Shown: in pieces, positions 1 to 7,470 of the stretch
Position numbering within the stretch: position 1 is the stretch's first letter
Layout of the letters: each line of letters begins with the position of its first letter
NCBI RefSeq assembly: GCF_910583865.1
Contig: NZ_CAJTYX010000002.1
Span: forward strand, 1 to 64,000
Length of the DNA: 64,000 nucleotides
Source: an uncultured Muribaculum sp.
GTDB lineage: Bacteria > Bacteroidota > Bacteroidia > Bacteroidales > Muribaculaceae
Reading direction: 5' to 3'
The notes under the pieces: model-generated
What the model saw: the letters and a program-made list of their open reading frames with translations, nothing else
Told to the model about the DNA's origin: nothing
Database searches by the model: none
Translations under genes and position numbers: made by a program

Positions 1-278
1 TGTAACAGACCGCTCTCATACAACTGATATGCTTTTTTACGGCTTTGCCCGTCCAATGTATTGTCACTATATGTGAACCAATCAAGAAATTCATTTGCCC
101 GATTGTTAGGATAATGTTTAGCCAATAGCGAAACACCTTCACCGTTAAGCACATCCGCGATACGGAGTTTACCATCAGGAGCCTCAAATTTGAACTTGTG
201 AGTGTCACTCACGACTTCAATACCTTCTTTCAGCAATTTGCGTTTAAGCCACCTCCAATAGTTTCCTGATTTTTCAAA
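1..278 (-). pseudogene. BRO-N/DinD-like protein, 5'-truncated fragment
   Basis: Reading the minus strand from 278 gives an open frame that runs off the window start. It contains patterns such as NYWRWLKRKLLKEG, then EAPDGKLRIADVL, then EFLDWFTYSD. These resemble the middle of BRO-N-type phage antirepressor or DinD-like proteins (recognition from memory, moderate). An in-frame TAA lies directly upstream (279-281) and there is no ATG, GTG or TTG near the start, so roughly the first 30-40 residues of the domain are missing. The truncation point sits 20 bases beyond the stop of the neighbouring methylase gene once the IS element is removed, so the head was probably lost in an earlier rearrangement rather than by the IS insertion. 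The C-terminal part lies outside the window. Confidence 0.45.
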
Positions 279-289
279 TTAAATAGATT

Positions 290-315
290 TAGCTTAACGT
301 GAGTTCGATGAAAAT
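290..315 (+). repeat. IS982-family left inverted repeat with 7-bp target duplication
   Basis: The left terminal repeat ACGTGAGTTCGATGAAAAT occupies 297-315 and is the exact reverse complement of 1313-1331. It is preceded by TAGCTTA (290-296), which recurs directly after the right end (1332-1338). Ends beginning with AC and a 7-bp duplication fit the IS982 family. Confidence 0.9.
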
Positions 316-1331
316 TAAGTAGTTGAAAAATTGGTGATTAGCGATAAAAGTATTAATTTTAAAGTACTCAATTTCAAACAAATACTCTTATCGCTATGCT
401 CACCGATGACAAAATTACCGAAATTTTTGTGATGGCAGACGAATTCTGCAAGGTTTTTAATGCAATGTTACATCGCAGGGGGCTTGAAGAACCTCGCAAA
501 GACAAAATGCGGGAATATCACCGAGACGGTCGTCTGTCACAAGCCGAGGTTATCCTCATCATGATCATGTTCCACTGTTCCAATCACAAATGCCTGAAAC
601 ACTTTTATCTTAACGAGATCTGCGTCAGATACAGGCATTTGTTTCCCCGGGTTGTTTCTTACAACAGATTTACGGAACTGGAGAAGTCCGTAGTCGTGCA
701 GTTTGTCATCTTCGTCAAGAAGTGCCTGTTGGGCAAATGCACAGGCATCTGCTTTGTAGACAGTACATTGCTGCGGGTGTGCCGCAACCAACGCATACAC
801 ATGCACAAGGTTTTCAAGGGCATTGCGCAACGTGGCAAGTGCTCGTTGGGGTGGTTCTACGGCTTCAAGTTGCATCTGATATGCAATGACAAAGGAGAGA
901 TTCTGAACTTCATGATTACTCCCGGTGATGTAGATGACCGCGAACCGTTAAAAATGAGGTCATTTGTTGAGTTTATATACGGTAAACTTGTCGGAGACAA
1001 AGGGTATATCGGCAAAGACCTGTTCAACAAACTTTTCATTGACGGCATACAGATGATTACCAAGCTGAAAAACAACATGAAAGGCGGAGTGAGGTCAATG
1101 TACGACAGAATCCTGCTGAGAAAGAGGGCTATAATCGAGACTATCAACGATGAACTGAAAAATATAGCCCAGATAGAACACTCCCGACATCGATCATTCC
1201 CAAATTTCATCGTAAATCTGATCGGAGGAATCGCAGCATACTGCCTGTTCCCGAAGAAACCAATGATCAATCTTGAACGCGTCTATGATAATCAGCTGAC
1301 GCTCTTTTGATTATTTTCATCGAACTCACGT
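297..1331 (+). mobile_element. Complete IS982-family insertion sequence
   Basis: This is a 1035-bp element bounded by perfect 19-bp inverted repeats and flanked by a 7-bp direct repeat TAGCTTA. It contains one intact transposase gene. All parts needed for transposition are present and the ends show no mismatch, so the insertion looks recent. It landed at the stop codon of the Dam-type methylase gene: the duplicated TAGCTTA supplies that gene's TAA on the right side, so the methylase reading frame is preserved. Confidence 0.92.
396..1310 (+). CDS. IS982 family transposase
   Basis: This 304-residue DDE transposase catalyses cut-and-paste movement of the surrounding element. Family hallmarks visible include FVDSTLLRVC (first catalytic Asp, about residue 121), the block HKVFKGIAQRGKCSLGWFYG followed by FKLHL, ITPGDVDDRE (second Asp region), LVGDKGYIG, and the late Glu in RAIIETIND. 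The length is normal for the family and the frame is uninterrupted. The ATG at 396 lies about 80 bases inside the left inverted repeat. The only other coding signal in the element is antisense shadow. Confidence 0.93.
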   Translation: MLTDDKITEIFVMADEFCKVFNAMLHRRGLEEPRKDKMREYHRDGRLSQAEVILIMIMFHCSNHKCLKHFYLNEICVRYRHLFPRVVSYNRFTELEKSVVVQFVIFVKKCLLGKCTGICFVDSTLLRVCRNQRIHMHKVFKGIAQRGKCSLGWFYGFKLHLICNDKGEILNFMITPGDVDDREPLKMRSFVEFIYGKLVGDKGYIGKDLFNKLFIDGIQMITKLKNNMKGGVRSMYDRILLRKRAIIETINDELKNIAQIEHSRHRSFPNFIVNLIGGIAAYCLFPKKPMINLERVYDNQLTLF

Positions 1332-1338
1332 TAGCTTA
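1313..1338 (+). repeat. IS982-family right inverted repeat with 7-bp target duplication
   Basis: The right terminal repeat ATTTTCATCGAACTCACGT (1313-1331) mirrors 297-315 exactly. It is followed by the second copy of the target duplication TAGCTTA (1332-1338), whose bases 1336-1338 read TAA on the minus strand and end the methylase gene. Confidence 0.9.
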
Positions 1339-2196
1339 ACATAAACGTTTAGGATTTTTGAGATAATTGATAGAATCTTCAAACCTCAACAGATGAGAGC
1401 ATATCAATATTTCTGTATCAGTCCTATTGGACGCGCATTGTGATAGCCTATATAAGACACTTTCATATATCGAGTACAACTCTTTTATGATATCTTGGTT
1501 ATCATATGAAATGAGCCATTTCTTGCGAAGTTTAGCTACTGCATTTCGTAATGCAATATGATCCTCACGGATGAAATAGTTCATGTAAAGTTCTGCTCCT
1601 TTTTTGACATACGGAGGATCAAGATATACAAAAACATCATTATGTTTACGATTGATTTTCCTAAGAAAATCCATTCCTTCTAAATTAGAAATCTCTATGC
1701 GCTTTTTATATTGTGCAATTTTCTCAATACGATCAATCAAATCAACTTTCTTAAACCTCGCATCAATCTTGTATTTGCCGAGCTGTTCATTTCCTCCAAT
1801 TGGACCTCCAGTAATAATACCTGATACGTTGGTGCGATTTAGGAAAAATGTCGCCTTTGCTAATTCAAATATATCTTCTCTCCTTTGTGTATAAACTTGT
1901 TTCGCCCACTCCCAAGTACGCATGGATACCTCAACATCCCTTATCCATTGACAAAGTCTATCCGTTTCGTTAATAACAGCGTGCCAAAAAGCATATATGG
2001 CCCTATCGTAATCGTTGATATATATTTTATCTACGAATCCTTCAAGAAGAAGATGCAATGCCAACCCGGCGCCGCCGGCAAAAGGTTCAGCATAGCTACA
2101 CCCAACCATATGGTTCATTTCTAGGAATCGAACCATAAAAGGAAAGATGCAGTTCTTTCCTCCAGGATATCGTAATGGAGAATAATACTGGGCCAT
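1336..2196 (-). CDS. Dam-type (D12 class) N6-adenine DNA methyltransferase
   Basis: This 286-residue enzyme is expected to methylate adenine N6 in DNA using S-adenosylmethionine. The D12/Dam fold is shown by PLRYPGGK near the N-terminus (residues 7-14, motif X), EPFAGGAG (37-44, motif I, SAM binding) and DPPY (193-196, motif IV, catalytic). It starts 9 bases after the stop of the ATPase-TOPRIM gene at 2206 and is surely co-transcribed with it. The IS982 insertion sits exactly at its 3' end without changing the protein. A lone phage-type methylase is possible, but coupling to the ATPase suggests a two-component unit in which the methylase marks or protects self DNA (inference). Confidence 0.85.
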   Translation of the reverse strand: MAQYYSPLRYPGGKNCIFPFMVRFLEMNHMVGCSYAEPFAGGAGLALHLLLEGFVDKIYINDYDRAIYAFWHAVINETDRLCQWIRDVEVSMRTWEWAKQVYTQRREDIFELAKATFFLNRTNVSGIITGGPIGGNEQLGKYKIDARFKKVDLIDRIEKIAQYKKRIEISNLEGMDFLRKINRKHNDVFVYLDPPYVKKGAELYMNYFIREDHIALRNAVAKLRKKWLISYDNQDIIKELYSIYESVLYRLSQCASNRTDTEILICSHLLRFEDSINYLKNPKRLC

Positions 2197-2205
2197 TTAA
2201 TATGA

Positions 2206-3798
2206 TTATCTCTTTACTATTTGAGGTATACTCAATTCCTTTGCTATCTTATTAAACAATTCAACAAAAGAATTTACGAAATCTTGAGCTGCTGTTTTAT
2301 TTTGATTGGATTCCTTAATCCATCGCCTGATAGATTTGTTACACCATGAGGATGAAATTGCCTCCTGCTGCCTGAACCATTCCTTCGCTTTGACGCGGTC
2401 GGCCAAGATATCCTCCAAGTTATAATCACGGAAGCAAACTTGCTTCCTATAATCCGGATGTATTGATGACCAATATGAATCTGCTTCGGGAAGGGCTTCT
2501 AGGAAAGATGCAATCAATCTCTCTGGCGATGTAACGGATGGCAACACCAACCAATTATGAGATTTAAGTTTTTGCAGTTTTACCCACAATGCATGGTCTT
2601 CTTTGACATCACCGTCAAGAATAACGATGCTGTCAGGGAATGTAAAGGTTGGAATATGTCGCTGTATTAGGTCAACAATAAGATTACAAGAGATTGGCGA
2701 TTTAATGAAATTCAACCTATTTACAAAACCCTTCAGAAGACATTTTGCCATTTTGACCGCTTCCTCATCTTCCGTATAGACCGGAATCCGAGTTGTCTTG
2801 GTTGTAGATATGGAAACTTTCAGCCTATTATCAATTGTGGCGTAGCTTACATCCTGCAATATCGAGATATGGTCATCCTCTTTTTCCAGGTAGACTAACT
2901 GAATCTGATTTGCCGTGTGCAGATTCTCTTGCGCCTCCTTGTAGAGGTTGCTTGCTAATTGAAGCAATCTCAAGGAATGGGTGGTGAATACAATCTGTAT
3001 GCCAAATTTAGATGAATATTTACGAAGAATTTTCAATAATTTCTCTTGGGAGCCAGGATACATTGTCGCATCTAATTCATCTATGAACAATAGACCTCCC
3101 TTATAATCCTTTTGGTACTTCTCCTTCAACCTTTTGAACGAGAGAAGTGCTAAAATAATTTTACCAACATTGTCTTGTCCGGCAGAATTAAGCATCCAAT
3201 CATACCTATCAGTATTGACACCCAAAGTTGTTTTGTTTGAACTTTCCAGGACCTCTGCCGCATTGATATTATCCCTGCTTATGAGAATTTCATTGTGCAA
3301 TTCTTTGAATAATTGTTTTTCTTCATCAGAAAAAACAGCAGTAGCCTTGGTGTGTATTTTGTTGTCTTCGCCGATAGGCAAGAGACGCTTAAGACTCAGA
3401 TAGATTACGGGATAACGAAGATAGCCAGAATCTGCTTCGTGCGTTCCCTTTTGCCAAAATCGAGCGGTTCCCTTTCGTTTATCGCGGTTAATGCTCACTA
3501 CTGTATATGGATCATCATATTTGGTGAAGATAGTCCATTCATGGGAGCCTACTTTGTCATAGACTGGCGATAGCTTGAATTTTTCAGAGAACGATGATTT
3601 ATAGTTTCCACCACATAGCGGGCTTTCATCAGCCATAAGAGGATGCCTTACCAAACTGAATGGCTGACTAAGTAATCCCAGTAACGTGGTCTTCTGGGTG
3701 CCATTCTGTCCGGATATAATAGTAATTTGAGACCCAAGATTAAATCCTACGTCTTCAAAGCCTCGAAAATGCTTAATATGTATCTTTTCTATAATCAT
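2206..3798 (-). CDS. AAA/ABC-type ATPase with C-terminal TOPRIM-like domain (OLD/PARIS-like)
   Basis: This 530-residue protein starts with an ABC/SMC-like ATPase core: the P-loop region GQNGTQKTT (30-38), a signature-like NSAGQDNVGKI (about 204), Walker B LLFIDELD (236-243) and a switch His in FTTHS (274). The P-loop has Gln where the glycine before the catalytic Lys36 is usual. The C-terminal part has an acidic pair in VYTEDEEA (about 343-346) and VILDGD (395-397), the spacing expected for a TOPRIM nuclease as in OLD proteins or the AriB/DUF4435 part of PARIS. That second assignment is by motif only. It is first in a minus-strand unit with the Dam-type methylase and has a strong consensus promoter at 3826-3857. 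A defence role is inferred, not shown. Confidence 0.75.
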   Translation of the reverse strand: MIIEKIHIKHFRGFEDVGFNLGSQITIISGQNGTQKTTLLGLLSQPFSLVRHPLMADESPLCGGNYKSSFSEKFKLSPVYDKVGSHEWTIFTKYDDPYTVVSINRDKRKGTARFWQKGTHEADSGYLRYPVIYLSLKRLLPIGEDNKIHTKATAVFSDEEKQLFKELHNEILISRDNINAAEVLESSNKTTLGVNTDRYDWMLNSAGQDNVGKIILALLSFKRLKEKYQKDYKGGLLFIDELDATMYPGSQEKLLKILRKYSSKFGIQIVFTTHSLRLLQLASNLYKEAQENLHTANQIQLVYLEKEDDHISILQDVSYATIDNRLKVSISTTKTTRIPVYTEDEEAVKMAKCLLKGFVNRLNFIKSPISCNLIVDLIQRHIPTFTFPDSIVILDGDVKEDHALWVKLQKLKSHNWLVLPSVTSPERLIASFLEALPEADSYWSSIHPDYRKQVCFRDYNLEDILADRVKAKEWFRQQEAISSSWCNKSIRRWIKESNQNKTAAQDFVNSFVELFNKIAKELSIPQIVKR

Positions 3799-3825
3799 CT
3801 TAATCGGGGATAAAATATCCTGTCA

Positions 3826-3857
3826 CAAAAGTAGCTAAAAAAATTCACCTTGACAAA
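3826..3857 (-). promoter_or_regulatory. Bacteroidota promoter for the ATPase-methylase unit
   Basis: On the minus strand TTTG (3857-3854) is followed after 20 bases by TACTTTTG (3833-3826), matching the Bacteroidota -33 TTTG and -7 TAnnTTTG consensus. The ATG at 3798 lies about 28 bases downstream of the -7 element. Confidence 0.65.
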
Positions 3858-3907
3858 TCCATTCTACACATACTTGCCATATTATGAGGATTTTGATTCG
3901 ACAAAAT

Positions 3908-3938
3908 TTTGTTTGGTCAAAATTTATTCCTAATTTTG
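3908..3938 (+). promoter_or_regulatory. Divergent plus-strand promoter
   Basis: TTTG (3908-3911), 19 bases, then TAATTTTG (3931-3938) matches the Bacteroidota -33/-7 consensus. It points away from the ATPase gene toward the small ORF at 4013 and the integrase stub. The two opposed promoters make this a divergent control region of about 110 bases. Confidence 0.5.
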
Positions 3939-4012
3939 CAGTTGACAAGACGAGAGAGTTTGTTGCCAACAATTAATCAAAGCACTACGGTGAGGCAATT
4001 CGCAGAAGAGCG

Positions 4013-4186
4013 ATGCAAACGGTCTTAGGAGCAGATGTTGGACTTAAAGCGAACAAGGATTGTAAATCTTTGATTTCAAGGATATTCCAAAATATAGGTT
4101 TCCCAAGTGGGACCACTTTCGAAATTGATGAAAACCAGTTTGCACTGTACAGCATGTGTGGACTGGTTTTTGTCATATATGATTGA
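4013..4186 (+). CDS. Small unknown ORF, 57 residues
   Basis: From the ATG at 4013 the frame encodes MQTVLGADVGLKANKDC and ends at TGA 4184-4186. The frame is open back to a TAA at 3974 but has no earlier start codon. I do not recognise the product. It could be a small regulator or antitoxin-like protein of the neighbouring cassette, or a remnant of a larger gene. It lies about 75 bases downstream of a good promoter match (3908-3938). The following 4187-4334 shows no coding signal I can support. Coding status is uncertain. Confidence 0.3.
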   Translation: MQTVLGADVGLKANKDCKSLISRIFQNIGFPSGTTFEIDENQFALYSMCGLVFVIYD

Positions 4187-4334
4187 AAAACCGTGGATTA
4201 GGCCTGCCACGGACCGCCGCGAGCTATGTACAGCTTGGCGTGGTTCACGCAGTTTGGAGGCCCCGTCAGTCGGATTTGTGCATTTTTTGTTACTGCAAAT
4301 TTGTGATCATTTTTCGACTGATAAAAAACAATGT

Positions 4335-4493
4335 ATGATAACTGTAAATTACCAGGCTTTCGGAACAAAGGGTTTCCAGTTGAGATTACGTCTCTACCAG
4401 GACGGGGAGACGAGGTTCGTTTCGGTCACAAAACTTCTGAAAGGTGCCATACTCAAACGAAACCATGATGATTATCTCACGAGCTTTCACTAA
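4335..4493 (+). pseudogene. Tyrosine recombinase (integrase) N-terminal stub
   Basis: The 52-residue frame from the ATG at 4335 contains FQLRLRLYQDGETRFVSVTK, which resembles the N-terminal arm-DNA-binding domain of Bacteroidota tyrosine integrases (first beta strands). It stops at TAA 4491-4493. I find no continuation of the core-binding or catalytic domain in any frame of 4494-4640, so it is a remnant. Its position about 180 bases from the 3' end of a tRNA gene, pointing at it, is the classic location of an element integrase. It is the best evidence that 1-4676 was a tRNA-targeted island. Confidence 0.5.
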
Positions 4494-4641
4494 TCTTGCA
4501 CTGATATGAGAAGAGAAATCCTATCAGTTACAGTATGATTGGCTTGGATACCATAGCGCAAGCTGCGGAAAACAGCGATTTTTGTAATGCACCTATCCAG
4601 TAAAAAACGCGTAATGTTCACCCCTCCGAAAAGTGTGGAAA

Positions 4642-4666
4642 CAAAAAAGCCAACTTCTGAAAGTTG
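4642..4666 (-). terminator. Rho-independent terminator after tRNA-Arg
   Basis: CAACTT (4651-4656), loop CTGA, AAGTTG (4661-4666) forms a 6-bp hairpin. Reading the minus strand it is followed by a T-rich run (complement of the A tract 4643-4648), just past the tRNA 3' end. Confidence 0.6.
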
Positions 4667-4676
4667 ACTCAATTTG

Positions 4677-4748
4677 TACTCCCGAAGGGAATCGAACCCT
4701 TATCAAAAGAACCGGAATCTTTCATTCTATCCATTGAACTACAGGAGC
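4677..4748 (-). tRNA. tRNA-Arg(CCG)
   Basis: The minus strand folds into a complete cloverleaf: acceptor GCTCCTG (4748-4742) pairs with CGGGAGT (4684-4678); the anticodon stem AAAGA/TCTTT encloses loop TTCCGGT with anticodon CCG; the T arm is AAGGG-TTCGATT-CCCTT. The discriminator is A and CCA is not encoded. Anticodon CCG decodes CGG (arginine). The 3' end faces the accessory island and the integrase stub, making this tRNA the likely integration target. The interval 4749-4961 upstream shows no gene. Confidence 0.9.
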
Positions 4749-4961
4749 TTATGCCATTATTTTGACTTGGCAATCTCTTTTGCCAATTTGTGTAGCTCGG
4801 TGCTTGTCGGTTATTTTACGCTCTTGCATCGAAGTCTATTGTTCGTATCCATTGATACAGACACGTGGATATTTCAAGGCGTGCAGGTGTCGCATATCCG
4901 TCATCTTGACGCTCATGGAAGCTGTCTTGCGAAAGCGTCGGCAAAACTACAAATTATTTCG

Positions 4962-4969
4962 TATATTTG
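4962..4969 (+). promoter_or_regulatory. -7 element upstream of ung
   Basis: TATATTTG matches TAnnTTTG and lies 39 bases before the ung ATG. A GGAG ribosome-binding-like motif follows at about 4994. Confidence 0.5.
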
Positions 4970-5007
4970 CAAAATAAAAATTATTTAATTAACGGAGACA
5001 ATTACTC

Positions 5008-5682
5008 ATGAATGTAAGGATAGACCCTTCGTGGCGAAATGAACTGGCTGAAGAGTGGGGGAAACCATATTTCTTGGCGCTCACGGACTTTGTTAGACAT
5101 GAATACCGTGCAGGCACAGCATCGATATATCCTCCGGCTGGCAAGATTTTCGCGGCTTTCGATAGTTGTCCGTTCAATGATGTGAAAGTGGTGATTCTTG
5201 GCCAGGATCCTTATCATGGTCCCGGTCAGGCCAATGGTTTATGTTTTTCCGTGAATCGTGGGGTAGCGCTTCCACCATCACTTGTAAACATATTCAAGGA
5301 GGTAAAAGATGATCTCGGCCTTGCACAGACGCCTGTCGACGGGGATCTCTCGCGTTGGGCACGTCAAGGTGTGCTTTTGCTCAACTCCACGCTTACCGTC
5401 GAAGCGCATCGTGCCGCCTCGCATCAGGGACGTGGATGGGAGACCTTTACCGACGCTGTAGTACATCGTCTGAACGATGACCGCGACGGTCTCGTTTTCA
5501 TTCTTTGGGGAAGCTATGCAATAAAGAAAGGTGCTTTCATCGACCGTACACGCCATTTGGTGATAGAGTCGGCCCATCCTTCGCCGTTGTCTGCCTATAG
5601 GGGATTTTTCGGATCACGTCCATTCAGCCGTGCCAATGATTACCTTGTCAAGCATGGTAAGACTCCGATTGACTGGAAATAA
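5008..5682 (+). CDS. ung: Uracil-DNA glycosylase, family 1
   Basis: Ung removes uracil from DNA to start base-excision repair. The 224-residue protein has the water-activating motif GQDPYHGPGQANGLCFSV (Asp67, His70) and the C-terminal HPSPLSAYRGFFGSRPFS loop with catalytic His190. Length and motifs are those of canonical family 1 enzymes. The ATG at 5008 has GGAG about 12 bases upstream and a -7 promoter element at 4962-4969. It begins the plus-strand housekeeping block that borders the tRNA island. Confidence 0.97.
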   Translation: MNVRIDPSWRNELAEEWGKPYFLALTDFVRHEYRAGTASIYPPAGKIFAAFDSCPFNDVKVVILGQDPYHGPGQANGLCFSVNRGVALPPSLVNIFKEVKDDLGLAQTPVDGDLSRWARQGVLLLNSTLTVEAHRAASHQGRGWETFTDAVVHRLNDDRDGLVFILWGSYAIKKGAFIDRTRHLVIESAHPSPLSAYRGFFGSRPFSRANDYLVKHGKTPIDWK

Positions 5683-5702
5683 GTATTATCGAATTCATAG
5701 AT

Positions 5703-6122
5703 ATGGAATATACACTTGAATCACGGCTTGAACGAGCCAGAGGTCTTAGAAAGCAGGGACATACATGTTCGCAATGTGTCGTAATGGTATTTGATGACGT
5801 GCATCGCCTTCCGGAAGCCGCTGCCGCATCGGTGTCCATCGGTCTTGGCGGCGGGATAGGGGGTCAGCATCAAGCTTGCGGCACGGTAACAGGTATGGCC
5901 ATGGTCAGCGGATTCTCAGTGCAAGGCAATCCTGCCGAGAAAGCGCGCGCTTATTCGGGAATCAAGGAAATGTGTGCGAAGTTCGCATCAATGAACGGGT
6001 CGATTGTTTGTGGTGAACTGCTTGCCGACAAGGCTACCAGAAAGCCATGCATGCAATATATCGAGGACTCAATTACAATACTTCACCACTATCTGGAGGA
6101 TGCCGGCAACGTGGTGGAATAG
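5703..6122 (+). CDS. C_GCAxxG_C_C family protein (putative redox protein)
   Basis: This 139-residue protein has the spaced cysteines of the C_GCAxxG_C_C family: CSQC near residue 22, ACGTVTG (about 58-64, the GCAxxG element with a Thr for Ala), MCAKF, VCGELL and KPCMQY. Members are thought to be small cytosolic redox or iron-sulfur-related proteins, but no reaction is established. It starts 20 bases after ung and is probably co-transcribed with it. The following gene begins shortly after its stop. Confidence 0.75.
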   Translation: MEYTLESRLERARGLRKQGHTCSQCVVMVFDDVHRLPEAAAASVSIGLGGGIGGQHQACGTVTGMAMVSGFSVQGNPAEKARAYSGIKEMCAKFASMNGSIVCGELLADKATRKPCMQYIEDSITILHHYLEDAGNVVE

Positions 6123-6147
6123 CCGCCAAATGTGTGGCTTTTTGCGC

Positions 6148-7425
6148 ATGAGGACCATGTCGGTACTCCTCGCACTCTCCATATGCGGTGTCTCCGCGAT
6201 TTGCTCGGAAGCGGTCGATACGCACACACGGACGGTTGATGCACGCGTAGGTGCGCTTCAGGTGCATCCCGCAGGGGCGGACATGCTCCCTCCCGTGGTG
6301 AGGATTGGAAGCGGACGTGCCATAGAGGTCTCGTTTGACATAATCGGCGACGAGCGTCTTTATCTGCGTTATAATCTGACACATTGCAGCGCTGACTGGC
6401 AACCCGATGCCTTGGTCGCAAGCGAATACCTTGATGGGTTCAATGACGCCGAGGTCGACGACTGGGAGTTTTCCGGAGCAACGACTGTGCCGTATGTGCA
6501 TTATCGTATCGTCATTCCTGATGCTAATATGAATCCCCTCTTGTCGGGCAATTATCTGCTTAAGGTGTATGAGGACGGCAAGCCTGACGACACATTGCTT
6601 CAAGCGCGCTTTTCTCTTGAGGAAGGGGCTGTAGGCATCTCGGCGCAAGTATCAGGTGTGACCGACATAGACTATATGCAGGCTCATCACCAGCTTGAGA
6701 TAGACGTAGACGGGGGAGATTTACTGAGTATGGATGACATTAACAATCGTTTGACAATCAAGGTGCGCCAGAATAGCCGAGAGGACGACGTGCGCACATT
6801 GTCCCGTCCTACTTATGCCGATGGGCGTGGGAGCAACGGTGGCGTATGTGCGCATTATTCCCATCAGCGACCGCTGATATTCAAGGCCGGTAATGAATAC
6901 CGCAGGTTTGAGACCGTGTCGACAGACCATCCTAATATGGGAGTGACCGAGGTGGTATATGCCGACCCGTATTATCATTTCCGGTTACAGGACGATTCAC
7001 TGAGGCACGCTTATGCATACGACCGCACTCAACAGGGCCGTTATCGCGTGCGTGAGCTTAATTCCCCGAATGGTGCTACCGGGGCCGACTATGCGGTGGT
7101 GCACTTTACGCTGGCAATGCCTGAGATAAAGGATGCCGATGTGTATGTCGACGGCGATCTTACCAACCGCAGGCTTGATTCGGCATCGCGTATGCATTAT
7201 GACAGCTCTGCAGGTGTATATCGCCATGCAATGCTGCTAAAGCAGGGAAGTTACAACTATCAGTATCTTGTCGTGCCGGGAGGAGATTCGGTTGGGCGAA
7301 CAACTCCTGTGGAGGGAGATTTCTCCTCGACTGTAGACGAATATCGTGTCGATGTCTATTACCGTGCGCCCGGTGTCCGCTACGACCGTCTGATCGGCAG
7401 CCGGACAGTGATGTCCATCCAATAA
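6148..7425 (+). CDS. Type IX secretion system plug protein (DUF5103)
   Basis: The roughly 425-residue product starts MRTMSVLLALSICGVSAIC, a signal peptide, and continues with features of the DUF5103/T9SS plug family: PPVVRIGSGRAIEVSFD, then YLRYNLTHCSADWQPD, then a middle HQRPLIFKAGNEYRRFE and late immunoglobulin-like strands. The plug protein closes the periplasmic side of the SprA translocon in type IX secretion. The start at 6148 is preferred because upstream in-frame ATGs (6130, and others before) either overlap the previous gene or put non-signal residues first. porQ occurs elsewhere in the window (32565), consistent with a T9SS-bearing organism. Confidence 0.8.
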   Translation: MRTMSVLLALSICGVSAICSEAVDTHTRTVDARVGALQVHPAGADMLPPVVRIGSGRAIEVSFDIIGDERLYLRYNLTHCSADWQPDALVASEYLDGFNDAEVDDWEFSGATTVPYVHYRIVIPDANMNPLLSGNYLLKVYEDGKPDDTLLQARFSLEEGAVGISAQVSGVTDIDYMQAHHQLEIDVDGGDLLSMDDINNRLTIKVRQNSREDDVRTLSRPTYADGRGSNGGVCAHYSHQRPLIFKAGNEYRRFETVSTDHPNMGVTEVVYADPYYHFRLQDDSLRHAYAYDRTQQGRYRVRELNSPNGATGADYAVVHFTLAMPEIKDADVYVDGDLTNRRLDSASRMHYDSSAGVYRHAMLLKQGSYNYQYLVVPGGDSVGRTTPVEGDFSSTVDEYRVDVYYRAPGVRYDRLIGSRTVMSIQ

Positions 7426-7470
7426 TATTTGCGACATAATTTAATGGAAACAGAAAAGGAAGAAGTAATA

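Noticed and set aside
4490..4672. Minus-strand frame of about 60 residues between the integrase stub and the tRNA
   Set aside because: It overlaps the tRNA terminator region, has no promoter and resembles nothing I know.
4677..4748. Attachment-site direct repeat of the tRNA 3' end
   Set aside because: No second copy of the tRNA 3' portion was found between 1 and 4676; the partner site may lie outside the window.
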